A stretch of DNA of 64,000 bases from Sipunculus nudus (GCA_026874595.1 CM049317.1:28953401-29017400), one strand, 5' to 3'; shown: positions 12,165 to 22,962, counted from the stretch's first letter. Notes: a model not told the origin generated them from the letters alone. Program-made: numbers and translations.

Positions 12165-15100
12165 CCCTCCCCATAAGCCAAAAACATTTAGTTTGATATA
12201 ATTTACATAATTTTATTGTAAACTTTATTATTGTCTTTTTTGTCACAAATCATATATAATCTAGATTACAGAACATGTGGAATATTGATATTATGTTGCC
12301 ATTTCACTGGGGATAATGTCTATACAGTTCTATTCATATTTACTATAACGTATATGATGCGCGCACAGTGCAATGTAATATTGCCTTTCTCTAAATCATG
12401 TGACTTTGGCCCAGCAGATCACATGACCAAGGTAAACCCATGTGGTCAGAGACCTAGTTGCCATTGGCTGCTGGCTGTGCATCTAAAAACTCTGCTTAAC
12501 TGGACATGATTTTGTCTGACACTGCTAGAAACCCAACGTGTGGCTACTGTTTTTTCACACATGCACGTTATGACGCAAATCACCTTAACAAAACGGTCGC
12601 AACGTACAGTGTGGTGCCGTTTGAAGTATTTTACTAGAGTACATTGTAAACATAGAGGGACTGTATACATTGTGTTGATAACATGCGAGACCGTTTAATG
12701 AAACTACTATGAATCGCAAGTCTTGTATGGCCTACGGGAAGCCCGTATCGTATCTCGGCGTTCTGGGCACTTTCAAGCCGACCCGAAAGTTAGATTGAAC
12801 AGGCCAGTGAATAACATATAATATGTAATCATAGTTGAAAAATATATATCGTGTCCTGGCCATATGTATTTGTAATCTACTTGAAGCGTATAAGACACCT
12901 GGCCATTATCAACTTAAAACTATGATAAGTTTTGGGTCATATCTGTTTTGTAGATAATTACTTCTCGGACCTCAAAAATGGTGCGTGTGTCCAAGGAAAA
13001 AGGACTGAGGTTCAGGCTGGATGATTCAGAACAGTGTATCGGTCAGTATAGGAAGAAGGAACGTAAAGCCGTAATGATTCAGTCAGGGGAACCTGTTACA
13101 GTGCAGGGACATGTGGGCGCTTTCTATGGATACGACAGTGAAGGGTATACATCAGTTCCTGTTGATGAAGGGTCCACTGTGTTTAAAGTCGTCTCCTACA
13201 CTATTTATGATCAAGACCATCCCGCCGATATCTTTGTCGCAGCTCTACAGGACGATACTAACGTGACCTTTGCGTTTCGAAACGACTCATCAGTAAATGT
13301 AACGTTACCGTCTCTAGGGACATACGGTATCAGTTCCACAGAAGACATCACTGATACTTCTATTACAGCCAAACGCCCCATTGCTGTCTATTCGGGGAAT
13401 CTCTGGGCAGCAATACCACTGGAATCTAAGAGGGGCAGCCGTTTGATATCAGGCATCCCCCCAAGCTCATACAGTGGTCAACAATACATTATACCTGTCA
13501 TTGGGGGCAGAGATCCCACAATTGGGCACGTCATTCGAGTCTTGTTTTCAGGCACAAAAGCCTCCGTTAAATTTGATAGAAACATCAATGCAAGCGGAAA
13601 CGGAGAGTTTCAGGCTATAGAAAATAAAGCCTCTTCAGTAAACTGTACAAAAGATTGCTTCATTTATCTGTTTATGAAAGGCGGAGTTGTTGAACGTCCT
13701 CGGAAGAATTCCGATTCCTTTATGATGCGAATTATACCAGCAAAACACTTTGCTCCTCGTCTAACCTGGTTGACCCCAAAACGTGCGACCATCAGAGACA
13801 AATTTAATCATTACGTTAGCATCATTGCTCCAGCTAGATACACAAGCGGGGTTGTTCTTGACGGACTAAGGCTAGTTGGCACGACCTGGTCACAAGTAGA
13901 TAAATCAGAGTTCAGTACAACCTTCTTTAATATTACTGCAGGAGCGCATATTGTCGAACATAAAAATAAGAACGTTAAACTTGCCGCCTATGCCTATGGT
14001 CATGGAACAAGATTTCATGTAGGATACGGATTCCCTGCTACAGGATACGGTCTGTATTTCTTTTTTATACCTATATGCAATTAACCTTTTCCCTGAAGCT
14101 TTCGTTTTAGACCCGAGGGTAGCTGATCAACGGTATTGCTGCCCTCAAGTCAACATGAACGCAATATCCGGCAAGCATGATCATAATTTATTTCCATTAA
14201 ATGGCCAAGGATGCTTTCAGCACAACTGACCGTATACAGTGACAATAAATGTACTCGAGTGAAAAATTTCAACAGCCCAAACATCCTGCACCTTCACAAG
14301 TACAGTTCCATACTTTAGGAGTTTGATTTCTTTTCGTTACGTCACAGTGTACTGTGACGTCACATGTCCCGTGATGCTTGCCGATTTCATAATAGAAATC
14401 AATGACATTAAGCTAATCCTAATGTTAGCTGAATTCATTCTGAGGCGTTCCCTTACTTATTAAATGTTTAATAGCCGTATAAATCGGGCAGTGATATGAA
14501 ATTGAACGACAAAATTGGATCTGTGTCTGGTGGATACAATGCATGACCAATAAATTATATCCAGTAGTTACTGGAAGTGACATGAGATGTCAAACATATA
14601 AATGACAAAGTTATAAATGTGTAATATTGCTAAATCGTTATTAAAAGTATATTAGACATTTCTTGCAACAAAAGAAAAGACCAATGCGAAGGAAGATTAA
14701 TTTGCATATAAAGGCATACATAATAGTAGTATTTTTGTATATTTTCCAAAAATAAGCAGTGTTTTTCTTAAACGTAGAATGGAACCCGAATTAAAAAAAA
14801 AACAATGTTTAATTTATATAAGCTCTTTATTCTTCATAATTCATTATATAGTTTGATTATTCACTATACATTTTTTTATATAATCGACTGTGCATCAGCT
14901 GTTCCCGGCAGCTGGGGTCATTGGTCATGCTGGCAACCGTGCAGTGTAACGTGTGGAGTAGGGGTCCGAGAGAGAAATCGCACCTGTAGTACTTGGAAAT
15001 TTGAGGTGGGACATTGTCATGGTCAAGAACGCGAAAGAAAGTCCTGCAATATTTCAGCCTGCCCTGGTAATTTATGTTATTCACATACCTGGTTTTATAT

Positions 15101-15230
15101 GTTATAGCATTATATATTACAACTTAACTTTCGTAAACTTAACCCTTATTTTAAATATAAATCTATGCCCTGAAATAATAATATTGATATGACACACCTT
15201 AAATTTGTGGAAACATTCTTTCTGTTTAAG

Positions 15231-15276
<46 letters not shown>

Positions 15277-17000
15277 TTTACCTCTTCAACTAATATTTCA
15301 ATGTTCCTATAGTTCATTCTTCTCTTTTGGCTGTAAAAGTCTAAAGTTCGGCATCCTGGCTGAACGTCCTCGTTGTTGTTAATTTGATCAATATATTCGT
15401 AAAACAGATTTAGTCCATTCAAGTTATTAGTGATTTGTACATTTAAAAGAATTACCAGTACTGCACCTAGTAATTACATCAAGGTCAGATGAACATGTTT
15501 GAAAATAATTAGATTTAGTTCTTAATCAGTTCCAGGGAATCAAGGGTCTACCACAACAACAACAACAACAACGACAATAATTTATCTGTGTGTTCTGATT
15601 TCGATCTTGTCCATTGCTTTCTTCGTCGCATCCGCATGCTGTTATTATAAGAAGAGGTATGTGAAAATAAATTCTTTAGAAATTCTATTGCAAACGCCAG
15701 TATATAAATGCAGAAAATATATATCGACTTTTCCAATTAATACACTCCCTTGAAAAGTTTTTTAATTTATTCGGTTTGATAATTTTCATAATTTGTAAAG
15801 ATTGTTAACAGCTATATAGACACATCCATTAAACATTGCATCAGCATTTCCTTTCACCGGCGAGTCAAATGCTAAATCGATACGCACTTTCTAATGGCGA
15901 ACTGTTAATTTTGATCCCAGCCAGGTTCATATCCAAATAAACTCGTAAAAAATGAATAGTTGCATTTTGTTAGCGGGAGGAAAAGAACGACTGAGAATGT
16001 GAGAACAATCTTCAAACAGAAAAGATGCGTATCACATTGAGATATCAAATTATTTTTAAGCTGATAGATCAGCTCTGCCGATTAAAAAAACGAATGTGTA
16101 GATGCTTGGTCAAAATGCTATTCTGCCTGTGACAGAAACCGGTAGGCAAAAGTGTTTACCGAAACCATGTGATCATTTATAGCATAGAAATGTAACTGTC
16201 CCATTGTAAAGGTCAAACCCTCGCCTGTGGTATACTAGGGATGATGATGTAGGATTAATATTTTTGCAAACTCCAGGAGAGTATATATTCATTCATTCCC
16301 GTTCGTGTGTTGGTGTGTGGGTGTTTGTGTGTTTGTTAAAAACATAACTCTCGCAAACTTAATCTCTTGAAGAATCCATTAGATTTTAATGTGGATCAAG
16401 GACATGATCCAGATCAAGGATTGTCATGAACGAAACAATAAAAATCTCAAAAACATATTCAATCAGAGAGAGGCACAATAGAGGAAAAACAAAAAAAGGT
16501 TTTAGATTTGTTCATATAGATTAATATTAGTCCGTTAAAAAGTGGCTTACTGCTACTGCGTGCTTAAAATAGCACACCTTTAAAAAATTGTGATTGTTAT
16601 AATGAAGGATCACTGTACCAGATTTAATATAATGAACATTTATAGGGATCAATAGAAGTTAAAAAAAACTTATGGATTAAATTAGATTTAGTTCTTTTTT
16701 TTACAATGATGATAAATTAAGAGCGTGGAAGACACAGACATTTTTGACGAATATATTTGCCTGTAGAAACGAAGAAAAGCAAACATAACTGAGACTTGTC
16801 AGTGCAAAAAGGGAAATATAGTGTGACCTTTAAGTACATGAATGTGTTATCGAAATGTCTTTCATTATTGCAGGCAACTGAACAAATACCTTGCTGATCC
16901 AGAACCACTGCTGATGCGGGATGTCTTGTCTGACACGGATCATCACTACGAAAAAGTACAGCCAGACCAAAAGGATCTGAACTCAGATGAAAGGATCTGA
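8985..17000 (+). CDS. Gene A: IgGFc-binding domain / TSP1 single-pass membrane protein (six-exon model)
   Basis: Model joins 8985-9033, 10954-11057, 12954-14049, 14899-15066, 15536-15656 and 16874-17000. The pieces total 1665 nt, the phases agree at all five junctions (1, 0, 1, 1, 2), and they encode 554 residues. Order: signal peptide (1 to about 17), IgGFc-binding N-terminal domain (about 18-416), TSP1 repeat (about 417-472), threonine stalk (478-486), transmembrane helix (about 487-508), cytoplasmic tail (509-554). The layout predicts a type I cell-surface protein; an adhesive or recognition role is inferred from the domains only. All introns are GT-AG; the donor after the third exon (GTCTGT) is weak. 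A second first exon at 6383 could replace the one at 8985. Family assignment is from sequence memory, without a search. Confidence 0.78.
9252..9375 (+). repeat. CTCC-CAGG...GAGGGTATGC dispersed repeat, copy 1
   Basis: Starts GCCTCCGTCAGG then GGGAGGGTATGC, CATCCCGGTCGTGTGTGTG and a TG-rich stretch. Same order as copies at about 16275, 61268 and, inverted, 24262, 33455 and 59395. Confidence 0.6.
9400..10270. other. Gene A intron 1 sequence with unassigned open frames
   Basis: Minus-strand frames of 60-74 codons at 9398-9777 have no recognisable motif and no convincing splice sites. A palindromic RFX-type X-box, GTTGCTAGGCAAC, lies near 10044. A run of at least ten G sits near 10251. Confidence 0.4.
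10282..10348. repeat. (TA)n microsatellite
   Basis: About 33 uninterrupted TA units in gene A intron 1. Confidence 0.97.
10767..10787 (+). repeat. Poly-C run
   Basis: About 20 consecutive C in gene A intron 1, unusual in AT-rich sequence. Confidence 0.9.
10954..11057 (+). CDS. Gene A exon 2 (start of IgGFc-binding domain)
   Basis: Acceptor TTTCTTTCAG precedes 10954 and donor GTGTGT follows 11057. The 104 nt complete the split codon and add 34 residues (SLQYLVVFPPTWKNCSGDKF, then a stretch ending in STPIQTARVQ). A FVVxFP-like opening followed by a L(I/L)STP..TAxVQ strand is what I expect at the beginning of IgGFc-binding N-terminal domains. It ends in phase 0, as exon 3 requires. It is too short to stand out as an open frame and was found by splice-site reading. 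Confidence 0.68.
11604..11651. repeat. (TA)n microsatellite
   Basis: About 24 TA units in gene A intron 2. Confidence 0.97.
11738..11945 (+). mobile_element. tRNA-derived SINE
   Basis: A box A-like TGGTGAGTGAAAAGG and a box B-like GGGTTGATCGAGG stand about 45 bp apart. A conserved-core-like block follows (GGTGGTTTTCTCTGGG, TTCTCCGGTTTCCTCC), then GATAAATAAAATAGTGG. The arrangement fits a tRNA head plus a conserved SINE core. No target duplication found. It lies in gene A intron 2. Confidence 0.6.
12114..12162. repeat. (TA)n microsatellite
   Basis: About 24 TA units in gene A intron 2. Confidence 0.97.
12954..14049 (+). CDS. Gene A exon 3 (IgGFc-binding protein N-terminal domain)
   Basis: A 365-codon exon, the strongest coding signal in the window. 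It starts after the acceptor TTTTGTAG, 24 nt before the first ATG of the frame at 12978. Recognisable features are a segment with VQSGEPVTVQ-like strands, AKRPIAVYSGNLWAAIP, SYSGQQYIIPVIGGRDP and a terminal HVGYGFPATGY, the pattern of IgGFc-binding/mucin-associated beta-domains. Several N-glycosylation sequons (NVT, NDS, NAS, NCT, NIT) support an extracellular location. The exon ends at the weak donor GTCTGT; without splicing the frame adds 11 residues and stops at 14084, which would give a soluble product lacking TSP1 and anchor. Confidence 0.85.
14337..14362. promoter_or_regulatory. Palindrome containing two CRE-type sites
   Basis: Two 10-bp arms (ACGTCACAGT / ACTGTGACGT) surround GT at 14339-14360. 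The left end forms TTACGTCA and the right end a perfect CREB/ATF consensus TGACGTCA at 14355. Located in intron 3 of gene A; function not shown. Confidence 0.5.
14899..15066 (+). CDS. Gene A exon 4 (thrombospondin type-1 repeat)
   Basis: A symmetric phase 1-1 exon of 168 nt, the usual arrangement for a shuffled TSP1 module. It begins after GTGCATCAG and ends at CTG|GTAATT. Encoded motifs are WGHWSCWQPCSVTCG, RxRxR strands and a closing CNISACP. CSVTCGVG fits the O-fucosylation consensus CxxS/TCxxG. There are seven cysteines rather than six: the extra one sits in the WxxWxxW ladder (W-S-C-W), so one may be unpaired. A second possible acceptor at 14910-14911 is out of phase with exon 3. Confidence 0.8.
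15234..15271. repeat. (TA)n microsatellite
   Basis: About 19 TA units in gene A intron 4. Confidence 0.95.
15536..15656 (+). CDS. Gene A exon 5 (threonine stalk and transmembrane helix)
   Basis: Acceptor CAGTTCCAG precedes 15536; an alternative in-phase acceptor at 15543-15544 would drop three residues. The exon encodes GNQGS, nine threonines, then a ~22-residue hydrophobic helix (IIYLCVLISILSIAFFVASA) ending CCYYKKR, a basic stop-transfer sequence. The threonines are written largely by an (ACA)n microsatellite, so stalk length may vary between alleles; such runs are commonly O-glycosylated. It ends in phase 2 at the donor GTATGT. Confidence 0.7.
16275..16440 (+). repeat. CTCC-CAGG...GAGGGTATGC dispersed repeat, copy 2
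   Basis: AACTCCAGGAGAGTATATAT, CATTCCCGTTCGTGTG, a TG-rich run, then ATGTGGATCAAGG and GATCCAGATCAAGG. Same order as the copy at 61268. Confidence 0.6.
16874..17000 (+). CDS. Gene A exon 6 (cytoplasmic tail and stop)
   Basis: Acceptor TTCATTATTGCAG precedes 16874; the first base completes an arginine codon. The 41 tail residues include an acidic dileucine-type motif (DPEPLL) and a YxxV motif (YEKV), both of which can act in endocytic sorting; YEKV could also be a phosphotyrosine site. The TGA at 16998-17000 falls inside the second copy of a 20-bp tandem repeat whose period shifts the frame, so the C terminus depends on repeat number. Confidence 0.68.
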
Positions 17001-17030
17001 ACTCAGATGAAAGGATCTGAACTCAGATGA
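16971..17030 (+). repeat. Three perfect copies of a 20-bp repeat across the gene A stop codon
   Basis: AAGGATCTGAACTCAGATGA occurs three times head to tail at 16971, 16991 and 17011. As 20 is not divisible by three, each added copy shifts the frame; gene A stops within copy 2. Confidence 0.97.
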
Positions 17031-18185
17031 AATGAAGAGTAGAAACAGATACCGTATTTATTCAAAACGAACAGGAAAGCTTCCCCTCCAAACCCTACTG
17101 CATCAGTCCAACTTAGGAAAAAGACGTACATTAATATAAAATACATTTTGAAAAAACAATCTTCGGCCACACAAGTGACGTCTGTTCGTGACTACTGACA
17201 GTAAATATATTGCATAAAGATTATCTTTTATTTATTTCAAATTATTAATGATTGGGTTGTATTCGGACTTTAATTTTTAAACAATTACAACCGAGACTCA
17301 TTACCCGAGTACGGCAGACAACCGTTACGGTACGTGCTGAGAGCATGCTTATGACAAAGGTCAAAGGTCGTACACAGTTGACCTACCTTTTATATGTACT
17401 CGTAAAATAAAGCATTGAATATGCTTTCAATGCACGACAATCACTCTCTTCTATTCTTATATCTCCCCACTATGTAGAGAAAAACAGTAAAAAAAAATAC
17501 AATTTTACTATTGATATTTTTCGCCCTGTTTAATTACTTGGAAGTTGCGACTTCCAATACCTCTAACACCACATGACCATGGCTTATAGGATGTTGTGAA
17601 GACATCCTCCTTTCCATTTTCAATAAAATAAACAAAACAATCGTGTTTAGTACTCTTTTATTACAGATTTTAAAATTTCACGTCAAAGCGAGATATTTGA
17701 CAATCAGTATTAAAATTATAATTACTAATAAGTATATCTCCTTATGCATTGATGAATTATATAATATACATGTACGTAACAATGTGATAATGATTTGTCA
17801 CTAATATGTTAACCTTCCTTGTCCTGTTAGGATACGTGTCGTTGCTGTTATCCGAACCCATTAGTATTATTAACATTAACACACCAGGTGTTGCACTGTT
17901 AAAAAGTAACAACCCATTAAAACCAGGCGACGAAGGAAATGTTTTCAGCCACACACAGTTGCACTCTGTACCCTTGCACAGAACCAACAAACTAAAGTGT
18001 TACTGCTGATTAACAAGGCCGAACTTGATCATATCTATAGATAAGCACAGGAGACACTGCAAGCTTTCATCAGTTTGAGCACAGTTATATAATTTGGGTT
18101 TGGTACAGCTCTAACAATGGGTATGCACATCGATGGTGTACTCGAGAGGAGGGTCGCCAAGTCTCATTAATCTTATTTAAACTGT
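17031..18185. other. 3' region of gene A and intergenic
   Basis: Contains the candidate polyadenylation signals and a 67-codon plus-strand frame at 17806-18009. That frame opens MLTFLVLLGYVSLLL, resembling a secretion signal, but has no other support and is antisense to an equally long open frame. Confidence 0.4.
17406..17411 (+). promoter_or_regulatory. Candidate polyadenylation signal of gene A
   Basis: AATAAA lies about 400 bp after the gene A stop. Another AATAAA occurs near 17626. Either could define the 3' end; nothing else chooses between them. Confidence 0.4.
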
Positions 18186-18395
18186 GTTTAATTTACAGGC
18201 GGTATGCGGTAAGCAAATTGCGTCAGCGGACCGCGGTATGCACAACGCGTTATACAAATCCACGCTGGGTATTTGCCAAAAAGGGGTCAATCACTGCTTC
18301 ATGTGTGGAACCAGTGACGTTAAAACCTGTCGAATCGCGCTTTATTCGTAGATCATAATATGCATGGTAATCAGATACAGTGGTCGCGAAACCGA
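18186..18395 (+). repeat. GCGGTA-rich dispersed repeat, copy 1
   Basis: GCGGTAAGCAAATTGCGTCA and GCGGACCGCGGTATGC resemble, in order, 19087-19130 (CGGTAAGCGGATTGCTGCAG, GCGGATCTCGTTATGC). Both continue into a GGTAATCAGA block. Probably parts of one element family; ends not defined. Confidence 0.5.
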
Positions 18396-18671
18396 GCGCG
18401 GTTTGTCCTCGTCTCTCATTCCGCATACCGCTGACTTCGTATCGCGCCCCAGGTAAAGGTAACTTTAGAAAGTCGGGGCAGAACAGCTAATGTTCTAGTT
18501 GGCAGTGACCGGTAATTTAAGTTAGTAGGACTGGCGCGGTTTGTCCTCGTCTCTCATTCCGCGTACCGCTGACTTCGTATCGCGCCCCAGGTAAAGGTAA
18601 CTTTAGAAAGTCGGGGCAGAACAGCTAATGTTCTAGTTGGCAGTGACCGGTAATTTAAGTTAGTAGGACTG
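18396..18671 (+). repeat. Recent 138-bp tandem duplication
   Basis: Copies at 18396-18533 and 18534-18671 begin GCGCGGTTTGTCCTCGTCTC. I see one difference (CCGCATACC versus CCGCGTACC). Confidence 0.97.
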
Positions 18672-19079
18672 GCTAAATTACTAAAAATTGTTGTTTTTTT
18701 TATTATTTGTGAGGGTTTCAAAATAAAATACTCTGTAAAATCGTATTGTTTTAATTAACCTGCCTTTTAATTAATTCACAAAACAATAAAAAAACTGGGG
18801 GTTATTATCTTTATTTTCGATTATTTCAAAAATATATTCTGAATCTGCTTTAGATGTGCTGGCCGGATTAAATTGTTTTTGTTAAATTTTGAAGTTAAAA
18901 CACCTATAGATTTAAACTTATTCCTAGGTAACAAAATTTCTTTTTACAAAAATGTAGAGAATCTTCTTAACTTTCAGAAAAAGGTAAAGTTTAAGGGGTC
19001 CTGAAGCATTAGATTGTTCAATGCAAAGGAAAAACTGAAACAAAATCACGTCATGCGCTGGGACCACCTTAAAGTACCA

Positions 19080-19265
19080 TAAGTTTGCAGACGGTAAGCG
19101 GATTGCTGCAGCGGATCTCGTTATGCGGTAGAAATTAACGTGGATTTTTCACATGCGTTCATTATCAATATGGCGCCGGTAATCAGAGAGTCGTACACAG
19201 GGTACCTAGGTCACGTGTTCGTTATACCGCTCGCAATGAGGATCAAATTCTATGTTTTCAAGGTG
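19080..19265 (+). repeat. GCGGTA-rich dispersed repeat, copy 2
   Basis: Diverged counterpart of 18186-18395, in the same orientation. Confidence 0.45.
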
Positions 19266-20150
19266 TGAGGGCACCACATTTCTTGGGCAAAATAAAAAAA
19301 AGCTTCAATCAGCATAATAAACACCATTTTTTTATGTTCAACAAAAGTTCAGATACAAATACATCATGCTCTGGTTAAGACTGATAAGAGGTCTCTTGGC
19401 CTCATAACATTCGAGCCAAGATTGTTGGAAATGGATATAAGTAAAACCCCATTTCTTATCTTCAAACAATTCCATATTTATTTCTAACAAAAGTAAGGAT
19501 TCTGAGGTAGGACATATCCTAGTAGTTAAGATGTTGAAGTTTGAACCAAACTTAGCCGGAGCGATGGCGAGACCTCTATTTACCTAGGCGAGAACCTCCA
19601 ATGTCTTGACGGCAGGTTGTGATGCTTGATGAATCAAAGTTTCGTGAATAATAAAACCTGAAATGATAACAGGAAAATAAATCAAAATTTTATATTCTGC
19701 ATTTTCAGCTTCATTCCCACTCAATCGTAGGAAGTGCCACCAAATGGCCTTGGTTTATCCTATAAACCTCTCGGGTTTTTATACACGTGATACTTTAATA
19801 CAGTTGGGAGGCAAACATAAATACTCTTTCCTGTAGTTCAGCAAGTACAATCCGATATATCCCTATAGCAAACTGATAAATGACAGAGTCCCTGGCCATT
19901 AAATAAATACAGTATCCTACTAAAATTTGCGGATGAGGGGGCGGTCACCGGTAAACGTATATTTGCATCTAAGAAAGAAATTAGTTTGTGTTGTTTCCAT
20001 GTACCCCAATTCACTTCATTCAAAAGTTATGATTTATATACCTCAAATAAATATACTCAAGTGTGGTGCCTTAAATTCCCAATTATCACAAATCTTTTCA
20101 CATCTCCTCTGCCCTTCTTGGCTAAGGCTTCCCTAAAATTCTGTTTTAAG
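19266..20150. other. Intergenic, nothing recognised
   Basis: AT-rich; short unsupported frames only. Confidence 0.4.
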
Positions 20151-21220
20151 TCCAGTTGACCGACACATGCAGGAAAGAAATGGTCTTCGATGAAAACTAC
20201 GTGCGATGCACCACAAATTAATTTATAAATGTCGTAAAGTGTTAAATTAAAAAAAAGGAGAGAATAGTTTGCTAAATAATCTTATTCTTTTACTCCCAGT
20301 AAAACTTATGGGACGGCTAGGAATAGGCGAGAACGAAGTTTTGGGGAGTGAAGATCTTGAAGAGACACCGGGTGGTTTAAGAGAGAGAAACGGGGGAACG
20401 AGACATCTTTAACAGAACGGTTTTCATATTGGTGTCAGTTTAAGATGAGAGGCTAAATCTGTAGTAATAATGACTGGGTGCCGGGGAGCCTTAGGTTGGG
20501 GAGTTATAAAATATTTGACATCAACAATGAACGTATTTATTAATTCTATGGGTGATCTTTGTTGAACTGCACCGGCCGGAGCAAGAAGACTGTAACCCCT
20601 CATATCACGACATACACATAAAATGGTATACAAAATTTAACTCTAGAAGGGTGTTTAATATTATTACTACAAGTCGCCAATATGAAATGAAAAGGAACGA
20701 ATGGTTATTTAATATTACGACTTTTATGTGTAATATATTGAGCATGGGAAATAACCTTCGTAAAACGAGGAGAGGAACCCACATCCCCATCTGCAAAATT
20801 AGCAATGCACGAGGGAAACTTCTGTTTAATTTCGGCAAACTGGCAGAGATGACACACAGACAATTACACCTAAACTGAATTTATTCTGATTTATTTGTGG
20901 TACCGTGATACTGCTTAGAAAGATAATTTTCCGCATTATCCAAAGGGTACCACATGCAGTTGAGGAAGCAATTATTTTGCAGTTTGTATTGTCTTATTTT
21001 CCTGGTAAATGTACTATTATGACAGACTGTGTTCTAGGATTTTGCTTACAGGAGCAATAAATATATCTCAATTCTGAAATGGGATTACCAGACTTATACA
21101 CTCTTGGATTTAAATAAAATACACTTTGCCCGCTGCATAAGCGCCATATGTTAGAAACTGACACTAAGGTCATGCAAAATAAATTATTGATCTCTGGGTC
21201 CTATTTTTTGTTAATCTTCT
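20151..21220 (+). repeat. Dispersed repeat, copy 2 of a pair
   Basis: Shares the ordered blocks described for 781-1420, with a longer middle part (about 20240-21070) that has no counterpart there, perhaps a later insertion. The frame at 20552-20878 within it is unsupported. Confidence 0.45.
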
Positions 21221-22920
21221 TCGTAGAAAATGAAATAATGAAATGAAATCGTTGATAATAGCTTTAATCTGTGCTATTGCACGCATTTTCTTAAAGAATT
21301 CTTAAATTTATGGGTAAATGAACTAACTTTTGTGTTGATAGTATAAGCCTCTTCAAGAACTGGATCCATTTTGGTAATTATCTAGGCAAGTTTGCAATAT
21401 TCCAGAATTCAGTCTTGAACCAGTGTAAAAAGGGGAATATCGCCCGCCCGCACATTATTTTTCTTTCGATAGTCCGAAGAGCAATAATGTGTGTGTGTGG
21501 CAAATGATCTGGGGTCCGCTAAACTGACTAGGAAAAATAATATTATTTCTCTTAAGATATGCTAATAAACACACTGTAATATAAATTTTATCACTTACCG
21601 AAGGATCCTTTCCTACCCTCTGGTATGCACCTAATTTCAAATGAAATAAAAACACCAATGATCTGATTTAATATAAGCCAGTCAGAAGGAATAAGAGTGA
21701 GGTGGGCAAATAGCTACAATATTCCTCTCCAACTGGTCATAACATCATAAGACACGTGTCAGCGCACTGGTGGACGCATACGGCAAAGACAGCCGTTACA
21801 GGCAGTGGGTAGGTGAAATGATTTAGAATTGATGTAACGTGACTACAACGTAAGGACTGTAGTTTTGTATAAAGCAACAGTAGTAAGTGCCTCCTATCCT
21901 CTCATACATCATCAAATATTCTGGCAAATACTGTAGATATATTCATTGAGGAAACTCCCGGGGACTTCCTCAATAACGTCATTTTTCGTCAAATGGTACC
22001 AGTTTTCATTTATTTTGGTTTAAAATATATACGACAAGTAATTTTCATTTTTAAACATTCAATTATCATGGTATGTGAGTTTCACCATGAGGTTGTACTG
22101 TTTACAAAATTAAGGCTATCAAATGACACTTGTTTTTGTTTAACGTAAATTTGGAAGAAATTCTAGTTGCAACAAACATCCATTACAGCCTCCTTACATT
22201 CCGCCAGACTGGTTGCTGATAGGGTAAAGGCTGTAGATGCAAAATAAATGATACTGATGTTCAAGCGCGAGACTGAAGGACCAACGATATGTTCTATGCT
22301 ATCAACATGTGGCCTGGTCGATTTAATGTTGTTTACGAACCTTTCGCCAGATGTCGCCAACTATGGAGGATATTCATGAAAATTTCCTCATATTCCGAGG
22401 GAAGTTGGTATGAATAGAATGTTATGCATGGTGTTGGGAATCTTGAATATAAATAATTATTCTGTGTCTGTGTTCACACATCTTAATATTAATCTGCACG
22501 GAAGAAGTTGTAAGCGTGCTTCCACTGAATTATTGCTCAATTATCATGCACAAAATAAACTTTAAATTAACAAAAATAAATATCTGCATTTTACGGTATG
22601 CCAGTCTCCGATGTTCCCAAAATAATGTTTGCATTCACCTATACGGCCCACATCCTATGGTTCATTCGCTCATCACTGACTACATTTGTGAATATTCTTT
22701 GATGACGTTCGTGATTCCGGAGCATGCGCTGGATCCAGGAGCGTAGCCACGATTGAGGGAGGGGAGGGGGCCATGATCAGTGGCGGATTCAGAAATTCGA
22801 AAGGGGGGACGAGTGGCGCTTATATTTATGGGTATTATGAAAACTAAGGGGTGGGGAGGGACGCTTTTATTTATTATGAAAACTAAGTGTTATATATATG
22901 TGTGTATATGTGTGTGTGTA
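21221..22920. other. Intergenic, nothing recognised
   Basis: AT-rich. A 65-codon minus-strand frame at 22163-22360 has no recognisable motif. An AT-rich TTA microsatellite follows at about 22926-22978. Confidence 0.4.
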
Positions 22921-22931
22921 TATATGTTATT

Positions 22932-22962
<31 letters not shown>

